From: a bacterium
GTDB lineage: Bacteria; Krumholzibacteriota; Krumholzibacteriia; LZORAL124-64-63
Length of the DNA: 64,000 nt
NCBI GenBank assembly: GCA_016712675.1
Contig: JADJQR010000001.1
Location: 2,170,001 to 2,234,000, forward strand
Direction: 5' to 3'
Shown here: positions 51,030 to 59,996 of the stretch, in pieces
Layout of the letters: each line of letters starts with the position of its first letter
How positions within the stretch are numbered: the stretch's first letter is position 1
The notes under the pieces: model-generated
Seen by the model: only the letters and a program-made list of their open reading frames with translations
Databases searched by the model: none
What the model was told of the DNA's origin: nothing
Translations under genes and position numbers: made by a program

Positions 51030-51533
51030 ATGAGCAACGGACTGTTCGGTGCCATCCGGGTCAGCGCGTCCGGTCTGCGGGGACAGCGCCTGAAGATGGA
51101 TGTCGTGGCCCGCAACCTGGCCAACGCCGAGACCACGCAGACGGCCGAGGGCACGCCCTACCGGCGTCAGCGGGCGGTGTTCGAGGAGGTCCTCGGGGAG
51201 AAGGTCCGTTCCCACGAGACGATGCTCGGCCGCGAGGAGGAGAGCCAACTCGCCCGGACGCATCCTGCACACATGCTGGAAACGGTCGGCCGCGCCGAGA
51301 TCCCTGGCGGCGGCATCGCCAGCGACGTAACCGTGGCGCCGGACGCCTCGGAATTCCGGGTGGTCTACGACCCCGGGCATCCCGACGCGGACGAGGGCGG
51401 CTACGTGCTGATGCCCAACGTGAACCCCATCACCGAGATGGTGGACATGATCACGGCCAGCCGCGCCTACGAGGCGAACGTCAGCGCCATCCAGTCGTCC
51501 AAGGACATGTTCAGCGACGCCCTCAAGATCTAG
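51030..51533 (+). CDS. flgC: Flagellar rod protein FlgC
   Basis: Proximal rod protein, 167 residues. N-terminal FGAIRVSASGLRGQRLKMDVVARNLANAETTQT and C-terminal PNVNPITEMVDMITASRAYEANVSAIQSSKDMFSDALKI are the FlgC hallmarks. The region between (residues about 55-110) is longer and more charged than in enteric FlgC. ATG 51030 is preferred to the in-frame GTG at 51024 because GGAAGG is better spaced to it. Confidence 0.95.
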   Translation: MSNGLFGAIRVSASGLRGQRLKMDVVARNLANAETTQTAEGTPYRRQRAVFEEVLGEKVRSHETMLGREEESQLARTHPAHMLETVGRAEIPGGGIASDVTVAPDASEFRVVYDPGHPDADEGGYVLMPNVNPITEMVDMITASRAYEANVSAIQSSKDMFSDALKI

Positions 51534-51558
51534 GGGCAGCCGACGGAAGGAGCCCGGC

Positions 51559-51864
51559 ATGGCCGTGGACGTGATCAAGGCCCTCGGATCGATCGATCCG
51601 CGGGCGGCCTACGGGGCGGTGCCGGTGGCGCCGCCGGAAGCCGGCGGCGGCTTCCAGGAGCAGTTCCTGCGCGCCCTGGAGAAGGTCGACAGCCTCCAGC
51701 AGGTGAGCAACGACATGGTCGAGGGGATGGTCAGCGGCCGCGTCACCGAGACGCACGACGTCCTGATCGCCTCTCGCGAATCGCAACTGGCCTTCGAGTT
51801 GCTGCTCGAGGTCCGCAACAAGCTCCTGGAAGCGTATCAGGAGATCATGCGGACGCAGGTATAG
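51559..51864 (+). CDS. fliE: Flagellar hook-basal body protein FliE
   Basis: A 101-residue adaptor between MS ring and rod, the first substrate of the export gate. It has GGGFQEQFLRALEKVDSLQQVSNDMVEGMVSGRVTETHDVLIASRESQLAFELLLEVRNKLLEAYQEIMRTQV, where the final helix is the most conserved part of the family; only part of it is needed for recognition. GAAGGAG lies before the ATG. Confidence 0.95.
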   Translation: MAVDVIKALGSIDPRAAYGAVPVAPPEAGGGFQEQFLRALEKVDSLQQVSNDMVEGMVSGRVTETHDVLIASRESQLAFELLLEVRNKLLEAYQEIMRTQV

Positions 51865-51896
51865 GCGCCCCAGCGTGACGGAGCCGAGGTAAGCGC

Positions 51897-53456
51897 GTGG
51901 ACGGACTGAAGCAACTGACTGACAACCTTAGGGCCAGGCTTGGTGAACTTTCGTTCAACCAGAAGGCCCTTCTCGGCGTGGTCGCCGTCGCCGGCGTGAT
52001 CAGCGTGGCCGTGTTCAGCCTCTGGCTGCAGAAGGAGGACAATGCGGTCCTCTATTCGAACCTGACGCCGGAGGACGCCGCGGCCGCGCTCGAGGAACTG
52101 GCCAGGCAGGACGTCCCGACCGAACTCAGGAACGGCGGCGGAACGATCCTCGTGCCGGAGAGCATGGTCGCGCGCCTCCGCATCGAGCTGGCGGGCAAGG
52201 GCGTTGTCGCGAACGGCCCGGTCGGCTTCGAGATCTTCGATGGCAAGCAGTACGGACTGACCGAGTTCCTCCAGAACGTCAACTTCAAGCGCGCCCTCGA
52301 GGGCGAGCTGACCAAGACCATCGAGGGCTTCCCGGCGATCCAGTCGGCGCGCGTGCACCTGGTCCTGCCACAACCTTCGATCTTCAAGAAGAACGAGCAG
52401 GGCGCGACGGCCAGCGTGGTGCTGCGCCTGGGTCGCGGCGGTCGCCTCAACGAGAGCCAGATTTCCGGCATCCAGGCCCTGGTTGCCGGCAGCGTGGAGG
52501 ACCTGGCGGTGGAGAACGTCACCGTCATCGACCAGACGGGCAAGGTCCTTTCGGCCGCCGTGGCGGACGAGGAAACCGGCCGCGGCGAGACCCAGCTCGG
52601 GCTGCGCAAAGAGGTCGAGGAGTATCTCACCGACAAGGCCGGGTCGATGCTCGACAAGGTGCTCGGACCCGGTCGGTCGATCGTGCGCGTCGATGCCACC
52701 CTGAACTTCGAGAAGCTGACCCGCGAGCGCGAGATCTACGATCCGGCGACGACCGTGGTCCGCAGCGAGGTCCGGAACGAGGAGAACGACCCCTCGACGG
52801 GCGCAACGTCGGAGAACAGCACCACCAACTACGAGATCAACCGGACCGTGGAGCACATCGTCGGCCAGACGGGCAACATCGCCGCGCTGTCGGTGTCCGT
52901 TTTCGTCGACGGGCACTACGAGCCGGCGGCGGACGGAAAGGGTGAACCGACCTACAAGCCCCTGACCGAGGACGAGATCGGGCAGTTGCGCCGCGTCGTG
53001 CAGACGGCAGTCGGGTTGAATCCGGTGCGTGGCGACCAGATCGAGATCGTCAACATGCAGTTCCGGCAGATGGAAGAGCCGACCGGGGCGAGCCCGCTGA
53101 CCGACTGGATGGGCGTCGTCACCGAGTACGGCGGCAAGGTCCTCCTGGTCGTGCTGTTGGCGGTCGTGGCGCTCAGCCTGCGGCGGACTCTCGGACGCCT
53201 GGTGGCCGGCGGCGCGCCGGCCGGCGCAGTCGCGGCGACCGCCGCCGGGCGTGCCGGCGGGCCGGGGCGTGGCGGGCCGCCGGCCGCAGCCGAGGACCAG
53301 GAACACTTCGACGGGATTCCCGAACTCAACGACCAGGTGATGGGCGACATCCGCGACTACGCGGCCGACAATCCGGACCGCGTGGCCGAAGTCATCCAGA
53401 GCTGGATCCGGGAGATCGACCTGTCGGGCAACACCCGGGAAACGGTGGGCAACTGA
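51897..53456 (+). CDS. fliF: Flagellar MS-ring protein FliF
   Basis: Inner-membrane ring that scaffolds the basal body. The 519-residue protein has TM1 (about residues 22-44), ring-building motifs including NAVLYSNLTPEDAAA, EFLQNVNFKRALEGELTKTI and IPVxSARVHLVLP-like (IQSARVHLVLPQPSIF). TM2 is about 418-436. The C-terminal FliG-binding tail ends near DNPDRVAEVIQSWIREI. The start is GTG 51897. fliG follows one base after the stop. Confidence 0.97.
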   Translation: MDGLKQLTDNLRARLGELSFNQKALLGVVAVAGVISVAVFSLWLQKEDNAVLYSNLTPEDAAAALEELARQDVPTELRNGGGTILVPESMVARLRIELAGKGVVANGPVGFEIFDGKQYGLTEFLQNVNFKRALEGELTKTIEGFPAIQSARVHLVLPQPSIFKKNEQGATASVVLRLGRGGRLNESQISGIQALVAGSVEDLAVENVTVIDQTGKVLSAAVADEETGRGETQLGLRKEVEEYLTDKAGSMLDKVLGPGRSIVRVDATLNFEKLTREREIYDPATTVVRSEVRNEENDPSTGATSENSTTNYEINRTVEHIVGQTGNIAALSVSVFVDGHYEPAADGKGEPTYKPLTEDEIGQLRRVVQTAVGLNPVRGDQIEIVNMQFRQMEEPTGASPLTDWMGVVTEYGGKVLLVVLLAVVALSLRRTLGRLVAGGAPAGAVAATAAGRAGGPGRGGPPAAAEDQEHFDGIPELNDQVMGDIRDYAADNPDRVAEVIQSWIREIDLSGNTRETVGN

Positions 53457-53457
53457 C

Positions 53458-54459
53458 GTGAAGCAGCAGTCGGTGCGCAAGGCGGCGGTCTTCCTGATGT
53501 CCCTGGGCCCCGATGTGGCCGGTCGCGTTATGGCCAAGCTGCCAGAGTCGATGGTGGAGGAGCTGACGCACACGATCGCCTCGATCGGTCACGTGACCTA
53601 CGCCGAGAAGAGGAAGATCCTCAGCGAGTTCATCCGGATGAGCAGCCAGATCTCCGGCATCGCTTTCGGCGGCGAGGAGACGGCCAAGCAGATCCTCGAG
53701 GCCGGCTTCGGCACGCACAAGGCGACATCGCTGCTGAGCCGGGTCACCAGCTACAGCGAGATCAACAACTTCGAGAGCCTCAAGGCCGTGGACCCCCTGA
53801 CCATCGCCAACTACCTCAAGAACGAGCATCCGCAGACCATCGCCGTGGTCCTGGCCCACATGGACCCCCGCAGCAGCGGCCCGATCCTGCAGCTGCTGCC
53901 GGCGGAGATGCAGGGCACCGTCGCCCATCGCATGGCCGTACTGGAAGCGCCCCACCCCGAGACGTTGAAGGCCGTGGAGAAGGTGCTGGCCGGGCAGCTC
54001 CAGGGCGAGGTGGCGGCCAAGGAGTCGAAATACGGCGGGCGGAAGCAGGTGGCCGAGATCCTCAACGAGATCGAACGCGAGGTCTGGCAGGAGATCCTGG
54101 ACGAGATGCGCGAGATCGACGACGAGGTGGCCAACGAGGTAAACAACCTGATGTTCGTGTTCGAGGACATTGTCCTGATGAACGACGCGCACATCCAGGA
54201 GATCCTCAAGGAGATCGACGGCAAGGAACTCACGATGGCCCTCAAGGGCGCCACCGACGAGATCCGGACCAAGGTCTTCCGCAACATGTCCAAGCGGGCA
54301 GGGGAAGGCATCCGCGAGGACATGGAGCTCATGGGCGCCGTCAAGCTCTCCGAGGTCCAGGAAGCACAGCAGCGCGTCGTCGAGGTGATCCGGAGCCTCG
54401 AGGAAGCCGGCACCATCACCCTCGGCAAGGGCGGCAAGGATGCAGAAATGGTGTCCTGA
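53458..54459 (+). CDS. fliG: Flagellar motor switch protein FliG
   Basis: Rotor protein that takes torque from the stator. The 333-residue protein starts SVRKAAVFLMSLGPDVAGRVMAKLPE and has the middle-domain EHPQTIAVVLAHMDP, plus a C-terminal domain with FEDIVLMNDAHIQEILKEID and the charged torque helix LKGATDEIRTKVFRNMSKRAGEGIREDMELMG. Start is GTG 53458. fliH begins 20 bases before its stop. Confidence 0.98.
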   Translation: MKQQSVRKAAVFLMSLGPDVAGRVMAKLPESMVEELTHTIASIGHVTYAEKRKILSEFIRMSSQISGIAFGGEETAKQILEAGFGTHKATSLLSRVTSYSEINNFESLKAVDPLTIANYLKNEHPQTIAVVLAHMDPRSSGPILQLLPAEMQGTVAHRMAVLEAPHPETLKAVEKVLAGQLQGEVAAKESKYGGRKQVAEILNEIEREVWQEILDEMREIDDEVANEVNNLMFVFEDIVLMNDAHIQEILKEIDGKELTMALKGATDEIRTKVFRNMSKRAGEGIREDMELMGAVKLSEVQEAQQRVVEVIRSLEEAGTITLGKGGKDAEMVS

Positions 54460-55195
54460 GGCCTTTGCGCCGGAAGTGGGCGACGAGGGGCCGGATTCGG
54501 GCGCGGTCTTCCGGGGTTTGGAAGGCCCGGTTGCCGCACCGAAGGACGGCGAGGATGGCCCCGACCTCGGCTTTCAGCGCGAAACGGGCTACACCGATCC
54601 GCGCTCGCTCCTGGCGACGCTCACTCGCGAGGAACGTGCGGACCTCTACGAACTGGCGGAGATGGACGTGGCCGGCGCCTACGAGGCGCGCCAGAAGCAG
54701 CAGGAGGACGAGTATGCCACGCGCCTGGCTGACGCCAAGCGCGAGGCGGCGGACAGCGTGGCGGCATGGACCCGCGACCTGGAGGGGGCCGTCCGCGCCG
54801 ACCTCGCGGAAGCCGCCGCAGGCGCCGCTCGCCTGGCGATCCGCATCGCCGAGAAGATCGTGCGAGCCACAGTCAACGTGGACCATGAGGTGCTGGCGCG
54901 CGCGCTCGAGACCATCCTCCACAAGCAGCAGTCCGCATCGCCGCTGCGGGTTACTGCGAGCCCCCGCGACGCGCTCTGGCTGGCCGACCAGGCCGATCTC
55001 CGCGCCCGACTGAACATCGACGTGGTCGCCGACGACCGACGCCTGGCGGACGGCGACTGCCGTGTGCGGTCCGATGGGCGCGAATGGGATCTGACCGTGG
55101 GGGGCCAGCTGGAGGTTCTGGCGGAGATCATCGAGGAAGCGATCACCACGCGGCGGGGTGCGGCCGCCCCCGAACAGGAGCCCGGACAGCGATGA
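54440..55195 (+). CDS. fliH: Flagellar export regulator FliH
   Basis: Binds the FliI ATPase and the C ring. The 251-residue protein has an acidic N-terminus, then a long coiled region (about residues 75-125, DVAGAYEARQKQQEDEYATRL). The conserved C-terminal domain has LAIRIAEKIVRATVNVDHEVLARALETIL and the final DLTVGGQLEVLAEIIEEA. It overlaps fliG by 20 bases and fliI in ATGA, so the three are translationally coupled. Confidence 0.9.
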   Translation: MQKWCPEAFAPEVGDEGPDSGAVFRGLEGPVAAPKDGEDGPDLGFQRETGYTDPRSLLATLTREERADLYELAEMDVAGAYEARQKQQEDEYATRLADAKREAADSVAAWTRDLEGAVRADLAEAAAGAARLAIRIAEKIVRATVNVDHEVLARALETILHKQQSASPLRVTASPRDALWLADQADLRARLNIDVVADDRRLADGDCRVRSDGREWDLTVGGQLEVLAEIIEEAITTRRGAAAPEQEPGQR

Positions 55196-56520
55196 GCCTC
55201 GACTGGGCCGATCTCGAGGAGCGCCTGCGTCTGGCCGACCCCGGCCGGGCCGTGGGCCGCGTGGCCAATCTGGTCGGCATGATCATCGAGGTCGCCGACC
55301 TTGGCGCGCCGGTCGGCTCGCTCTGCCGCATCGAGACCGGTCGCCACCGGGAACCCGTCCTGTGCGAGGTGGTGGGCTTTCGCGAGGATCGCCTGCTGGT
55401 CATGCCGTACCAGGAGTCTCGCGGCATCGCGCCGGGCTGCCGGGCCACGATCCTGTCCAGCCACCTGACCGTGCCCTGTGGCGAGGCCCTCCTGGGTCGG
55501 GTCCTGGACGGGCTCGGCAGGCCGCTGGATGGTGGACCCGGTCTGGCGACGCTGCCGCGCGCCCGCCTGGGCGGCTCGCCGCCGAACGCCATGCGCCGCC
55601 GCCGCGTCACCGACCCGGTCTCGACCGGGATCCGGTCGATCGACAGCATGGTCACCACGGCGCGCGGCCAGCGCATGGGCATCTTCGCGGGCAGTGGCGT
55701 CGGCAAGTCGGTGCTGATGGGCATGCTGGCCCGGCAGGCCAGGGTGGATGTCAACGTGCTGGCGCTGATCGGCGAGCGCGGCCGCGAGGTGCGGGAATTC
55801 ATCGAGCGCGATCTGGGCCCGGAGGGTCTCGCGCGCAGCGTGGTCATCGTGGTCACCTCCGACGAGAGCGCCGTCATGCGCGCCCGCGGGGCCGACACGG
55901 CCATGACCATCGCCGAACGGTTTCGGGAAAGCGACCGCGAGGTCCTGTTCATGATGGACTCCGCGACTCGTTACGCGATGGCCCTGCGCGAGATCGGACT
56001 GGCGGCAGGCGAGCCGCCGACCACCAAGGGGTACCCGCCGTCGACGTTCGCCGCGCTACCGCGGCTCTGCGAACGGGCCGGCTGGTCCGAGATCAACGCC
56101 ATGACGGCCTTCTTCACGGTCCTGATCGAAGGCGACGACATCCATGACCCGGTCGGCGACGCGATGCGGTCCATCCTCGACGGCCACGTGATGCTGAGCC
56201 GGGACCTGGCGCGGCGCCATCACTACCCGGCCGTCGATGTGCTGGGCAGCGTCAGCCGCCTGCGCAGCGATGTGGTCGGCCCGGCCGACCGGGAAGCCGG
56301 CGCGCGCCTCCTGCGGTGGCTGAGCACGCTGGAGGAGAACCGGGACCTCGTCAATATCGGTGCCTACGTTTCCGGTGCGGATCCCGTCCTCGATGAGGCG
56401 CTGGCGCGCGAACGCGAGATCGCGGCCTTCCTCCGGCAGGACGTGCTCGAAAGCACGGATGTCGAATCGAGCTTGGCCGGTCTGCGCCGATTGACCGGCA
56501 TCGACCCGGGCGCGGCGTGA
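55192..56520 (+). CDS. fliI: Flagellum-specific ATPase FliI
   Basis: ATPase of the flagellar type III export apparatus, 442 residues. Walker A GSGVGKSV lies near residues 167-174 and Walker B VLFMMDSATRYAMALREIGLA near 245-265. GERGREVREFIE and GYPPSTFAALPRLCERAG identify it as FliI/F1-beta type rather than Rho. The C-terminal helical domain is complete. Confidence 0.97.
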   Translation: MSLDWADLEERLRLADPGRAVGRVANLVGMIIEVADLGAPVGSLCRIETGRHREPVLCEVVGFREDRLLVMPYQESRGIAPGCRATILSSHLTVPCGEALLGRVLDGLGRPLDGGPGLATLPRARLGGSPPNAMRRRRVTDPVSTGIRSIDSMVTTARGQRMGIFAGSGVGKSVLMGMLARQARVDVNVLALIGERGREVREFIERDLGPEGLARSVVIVVTSDESAVMRARGADTAMTIAERFRESDREVLFMMDSATRYAMALREIGLAAGEPPTTKGYPPSTFAALPRLCERAGWSEINAMTAFFTVLIEGDDIHDPVGDAMRSILDGHVMLSRDLARRHHYPAVDVLGSVSRLRSDVVGPADREAGARLLRWLSTLEENRDLVNIGAYVSGADPVLDEALAREREIAAFLRQDVLESTDVESSLAGLRRLTGIDPGAA

Positions 56521-56521
56521 C

Positions 56522-56980
56522 ATGCCGTTCCGCTTCCGACTCGCAAAGGTCCTGAAGGTCAGGCGCCGGACGCTGGAGCAGCGCACGCGCGAGATGGCTG
56601 CCGCCGAGCGGGATCTCCAGCTCTGCCGGGAACGCGAGGAGCGCCTGGCAGCCGCCTGCCGGCGCCTGGTCCAGGCGGCGGCGCCGGCGCCGGGGTCGCG
56701 ACTGGATGTTCGGGACCTGACCGAGCAGGCTCTGCGCCTGCGGAGCCTGCAGGACGAACACCGCGCGGCGACGCTCGTGACCCAGGCGGCGCACCTCGAA
56801 GCGGAGCGCAGGCGGGACCTGCTGACAAGCGCGTGGCGGGCCGTGGAGGTGCTGCGGAACCTCGAGGATCGGCAGCGCGGACAATGGGACGCCGAGCAGC
56901 GTCGCCAGGAGGGCCGCCTGCTGGACGAGATCGGCGGCCTGCGCGCTGACCGCCTGCGCCGGTCAAAGGTTTCCGCCTGA
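56522..56980 (+). CDS. fliJ: Flagellar export protein FliJ
   Basis: A 152-residue coiled-coil stalk of the export ATPase. It opens FRFRLAKVLKVRRRTLEQRTREMA, the usual FliJ start, and continues with heptad-rich Arg/Glu helices to the end. Overall identity in this family is low; the assignment rests on this start, the coiled coil, and its place one base after fliI. Confidence 0.88.
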   Translation: MPFRFRLAKVLKVRRRTLEQRTREMAAAERDLQLCREREERLAAACRRLVQAAAPAPGSRLDVRDLTEQALRLRSLQDEHRAATLVTQAAHLEAERRRDLLTSAWRAVEVLRNLEDRQRGQWDAEQRRQEGRLLDEIGGLRADRLRRSKVSA

Positions 56981-57081
56981 GCGGCATCTGTTGCCGCCGC
57001 CTGCGGCCGAAGGGACCAGGCGGAAGCTGCGGACGGGCCGCGATCCCCGGATTGGGCCCGGATGTCGGGATGGGGAAGGAC

Positions 57082-57097
57082 GGGAACGGGTGTTGCG
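57082..57097 (+). promoter_or_regulatory. Candidate sigma-54 promoter of the motE-fliK-flgD-flgE operon
   Basis: GGGAACG-GGTG-TTGCG: GG (57083-57084) and GC (57095-57096) are exactly 10 bases apart; the -12 TTGC is perfect, the -24 has AA for CA. It sits in the 168-base gap after fliJ, about 50 bases before motE. Confidence 0.5.
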
Positions 57098-57148
57098 AGG
57101 GCGGGGTAGCCGTCGGCAGCTCCGACGGGAACTTGAGGGGAATCCGGT

Positions 57149-57673
57149 ATGAAGAGCGTGCTGATCATCTCCGCCCTGACCTTTGCCCTGATCTTCGGCG
57201 GCGTGGTCCTCATGAGCACCCGCCTCCAGCAGGCGGCAACGGCCCAGAGTGGACCGGAGCTCGTGGCCACGGACTACGAAGGGACCGAGCGCGTCTTCCA
57301 CGACCTGGCGGTCGAGCGCGACCGGATCCAGCGCGAACGCGAGGAACTGGCCGGGCTCCAACAGGCGACCGCCGCGCAGCAGACCATTCTCGCTCAGGAG
57401 CGCGACCAGCTGCTCCAGGTGATCGCTCAGCTCGAGGCCCGACAGCAGGCGTATGCCACGGAGCGGGACCAATCGGCAGCCAAGCTGGCCAAGATGTACG
57501 AAGCGATGAAGCCGGCGCAGGCTGCTCCCATCATCAGCGCCCTGGACCTCGACATCATCCTGGACATCATGGGCCGGATGAAGGAACGCCCGGCAGCGAA
57601 GATCCTCGCGCACATGGACGCCGGCCTGGCAGCCCAGGTCAGCACGCGCATGAGCCTCCGGGGGAGCAGCTGA
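57149..57673 (+). CDS. motE: MotE-like flagellar motility chaperone (MgtE-N domain)
   Basis: A 174-residue protein with one N-terminal membrane segment (about 3-22), a long periplasmic coiled coil (about 50-115) and a C-terminal MgtE-N-like domain (about 118-172) with AKMYEAMKPAQAAPIISALDLDIILDIMGRMKERPAAKILAHMD. MotE stabilises the stator protein MotC in rhizobia; similar genes sit before fliK in many flagellar operons. GAGGGGAA precedes the ATG. Its stop overlaps fliK by one base. Confidence 0.85.
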   Translation: MKSVLIISALTFALIFGGVVLMSTRLQQAATAQSGPELVATDYEGTERVFHDLAVERDRIQREREELAGLQQATAAQQTILAQERDQLLQVIAQLEARQQAYATERDQSAAKLAKMYEAMKPAQAAPIISALDLDIILDIMGRMKERPAAKILAHMDAGLAAQVSTRMSLRGSS

Positions 57674-59295
57674 TGGACGCGACCATCGCCAGCGCCACCG
57701 TAGCCGTGGCTCGTCCGGGCGGCCCCGGCGGCGGGCGGCTTGCCGGGGTGGCGGAAGCCGAGGCGGCGGGTTCCGCGTTCGCCGGCGTCCTGGCCGCCGT
57801 GGCGGACCCCGCGGCCGTGCCCGAGCCCGACAAACTCCAGCCGGAACGCAGCACGCCGGTGGGCGAGCCGTTGCCTGCCGTCGTCTCGCTGCCCGTGGAC
57901 GGCAGCGGGCTCGCAGCAGTGACCGCGACGGTCGGCGGCGTGTCGGCACGACCGGTCGCCGCGGCCGCGCAGTTGCCGGGTGTAGTGACGCCCGCCGCGG
58001 CTACCGGTCAGGCTGCGCTCACGACGCCGCAGGCTTGGTCCACGGACGCGAGTGCCGCGCCCGCTGCCGCTCCGACGGACCTCCTCGACACGCTCGACGC
58101 ATCAGCGGGCGTGGCTCCGACCGCCGTTCCCGGAACTGCGACCGTCGTGTCACCAGGAGCCAAGGCCGCGATACCGGCGACACGGGCGACACCGGCGTCA
58201 CCTGCGTCGCCGGCTGATGGCGCTGCGCTGCCGGCCCCGGCGGCACCTGCCGTGATGGCAACCAAGCCGGCCGATCTCCCGACCGCGCGCGACCCCAAGG
58301 CGGTGCCGGCGGCGAGCGGCAATGCGGCACCGTCTCCCGCCGCGGCGCCCGAAGCCCCCGATCAGCCTGTCGCTGCCGAGAATGGCCAAACCCAGGCGTC
58401 CGCGACGGCGCCGACGGCCGTCGAGATCGAGATCGAACCGGTGATGGCCGCGGTCGCGACGGACCCGCAGGACACCGTGGCGGATCCGGCCGACGGGTCC
58501 GAGGACCAGCGGACGGCCCCGGACGCCGTTGATGGGGTCGCCAGCGGCGAGGCAGAGCCCGCCGCGACGGCGTCACCGCCGCCGACGATCGTTCCGGCCA
58601 CGACACCGCAGACGGCCGTGCAGGCTTACGCCCGGGTGGCCGCCTTGGCGGCCGATGCGGATCCGGGACGGGCCGACAGCCAGCAGGGCGACCCCGGCGC
58701 CAGGACGCCCGGCCCCGCGCCCGCTGCGCTGGGGACCATGGAACGGGCGCTGGCCGCTCTGGCGTTGACGGCCGCTCCGGGCGCCGATGTCGGCCCCGAG
58801 GTGCTGGCGACGGCCACCGGCGACGCCGATCGCCCCGCGCGCGCGGTTTCGATCCGGGCGCAGGTCGCCGAGCAGTTGACGCGCGGCCTGCTCGATCCGG
58901 CCGCGGAACAGAAGCTGGTCATCCGCCTGCAGCCGGAAAACCTCGGTCGGGTCGACGCGGAGTTCAGCGCGGCGGACGATCGGCTGACCGTCGTCCTGCG
59001 CGCCGAGTCGCCGGAAGCCGCCCAGGCCCTGCGAACGGGAGCGCGCGAGCTGACCGATGCGATCGCGGAACGTGGCGGCCGCTTCCAGCACGTGGAGGTG
59101 CGCGTCGAGTTGCGTGAGGGGGCGCCCTCCCGCCAGGACCGCGCCGATGACCGCCCGCAGGACCAGAAGCAGGACGGCCGCCAGGACGGCCGCCGCGAGG
59201 GCCGCGAAGACGGGCGTGAGCGTCGCTCCGCCGCACGGGACGAAGCGCGCGCCGCGTGGGCGCGCGCCTGGGCCGATCTCGGCCAGGAAGGTTGA
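57673..59295 (+). CDS. fliK: Hook-length control protein FliK
   Basis: Molecular ruler that sets hook length and switches export specificity. The 540-residue protein has a very long Ala/Pro/Thr-rich, presumably extended N-terminal two thirds, and a C-terminal Flg_hook domain (about residues 400-485) with AEQKLVIRLQPENLGRVDAEFSAADDRLTVVLRAESPEAAQALR. A final Arg/Asp/Gln-rich tail is low complexity. Its location before flgD and flgE agrees. Confidence 0.9.
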   Translation: MDATIASATVAVARPGGPGGGRLAGVAEAEAAGSAFAGVLAAVADPAAVPEPDKLQPERSTPVGEPLPAVVSLPVDGSGLAAVTATVGGVSARPVAAAAQLPGVVTPAAATGQAALTTPQAWSTDASAAPAAAPTDLLDTLDASAGVAPTAVPGTATVVSPGAKAAIPATRATPASPASPADGAALPAPAAPAVMATKPADLPTARDPKAVPAASGNAAPSPAAAPEAPDQPVAAENGQTQASATAPTAVEIEIEPVMAAVATDPQDTVADPADGSEDQRTAPDAVDGVASGEAEPAATASPPPTIVPATTPQTAVQAYARVAALAADADPGRADSQQGDPGARTPGPAPAALGTMERALAALALTAAPGADVGPEVLATATGDADRPARAVSIRAQVAEQLTRGLLDPAAEQKLVIRLQPENLGRVDAEFSAADDRLTVVLRAESPEAAQALRTGARELTDAIAERGGRFQHVEVRVELREGAPSRQDRADDRPQDQKQDGRQDGRREGREDGRERRSAARDEARAAWARAWADLGQEG

Positions 59296-59298
59296 ACC

Positions 59299-59949
59299 AT
59301 GCCGATCGCCGGAATCACCGACGGGACGGGCGCGATCCTGGGCCAGGCCAGCCGCGACTACTCGCAGGTCAGCAAGCTGGACTTCATGGCGCTGCTGGTG
59401 GCGCAGATCAAGAACCAGGACCCCACCAGCCCCATGGACAACGCCCAGTTCACGAGCCAGATCACGCAGTTCTCGATGCTCGAGCAGCTCGAGACGATGT
59501 CCGCCGCCCTCGAGGACAACGTCGCCGTCGGCACGGCCATCAATAACACGGCCATGCTCGCCCTGGTCGGCCGCAACGTGACGGTGGCCGGCAATGACGT
59601 CTCGCTGAGCGGTGGATCCGCCAGCGAGAGCATGATCGCCGCCACCGGCAACGGGCGGGCCACGATCAAGATCACCGACGAAAACGGGCGGGTCGTCCGC
59701 ACGTACGAACAGGCGCTGACCAAGGGGCTCAACACGGTCACCTGGGACGGCCTGACGGATGAAGATGTCGCCGCCGCCGACGGGAAGTACACGATCTCGG
59801 CCGAGGTCAAGGACAACAACGGCGATGCGGTGGCGTTCACGAACCTGATGACGGGCGCCGTGTCCGGCCTGCGCTACAGCGACAACCAGGCCATCGTCAT
59901 GGTCAACGGCGAGGAATTCTACGTTTCCGAGATCTACAAGGTCAGCTGA
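59299..59949 (+). CDS. flgD: Hook cap protein FlgD
   Basis: Scaffold that polymerises hook subunits. The 216-residue protein has the family start LDFMALLVAQIKNQDPTSPMDNAQFTSQITQFSMLEQLETM (about residues 27-68). A FlgD Ig-like/Tudor C-terminal part follows with RATIKITDENGRVVRTYE, KGLNTVTWDGLTDEDVAAADGKYTISA. It sits between fliK and flgE. Confidence 0.96.
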   Translation: MPIAGITDGTGAILGQASRDYSQVSKLDFMALLVAQIKNQDPTSPMDNAQFTSQITQFSMLEQLETMSAALEDNVAVGTAINNTAMLALVGRNVTVAGNDVSLSGGSASESMIAATGNGRATIKITDENGRVVRTYEQALTKGLNTVTWDGLTDEDVAAADGKYTISAEVKDNNGDAVAFTNLMTGAVSGLRYSDNQAIVMVNGEEFYVSEIYKVS

Positions 59950-59996
59950 CGCGGCAGCCCCCAGCGGGGGGCGCAACGGGTAACCGGGAGGGTTCC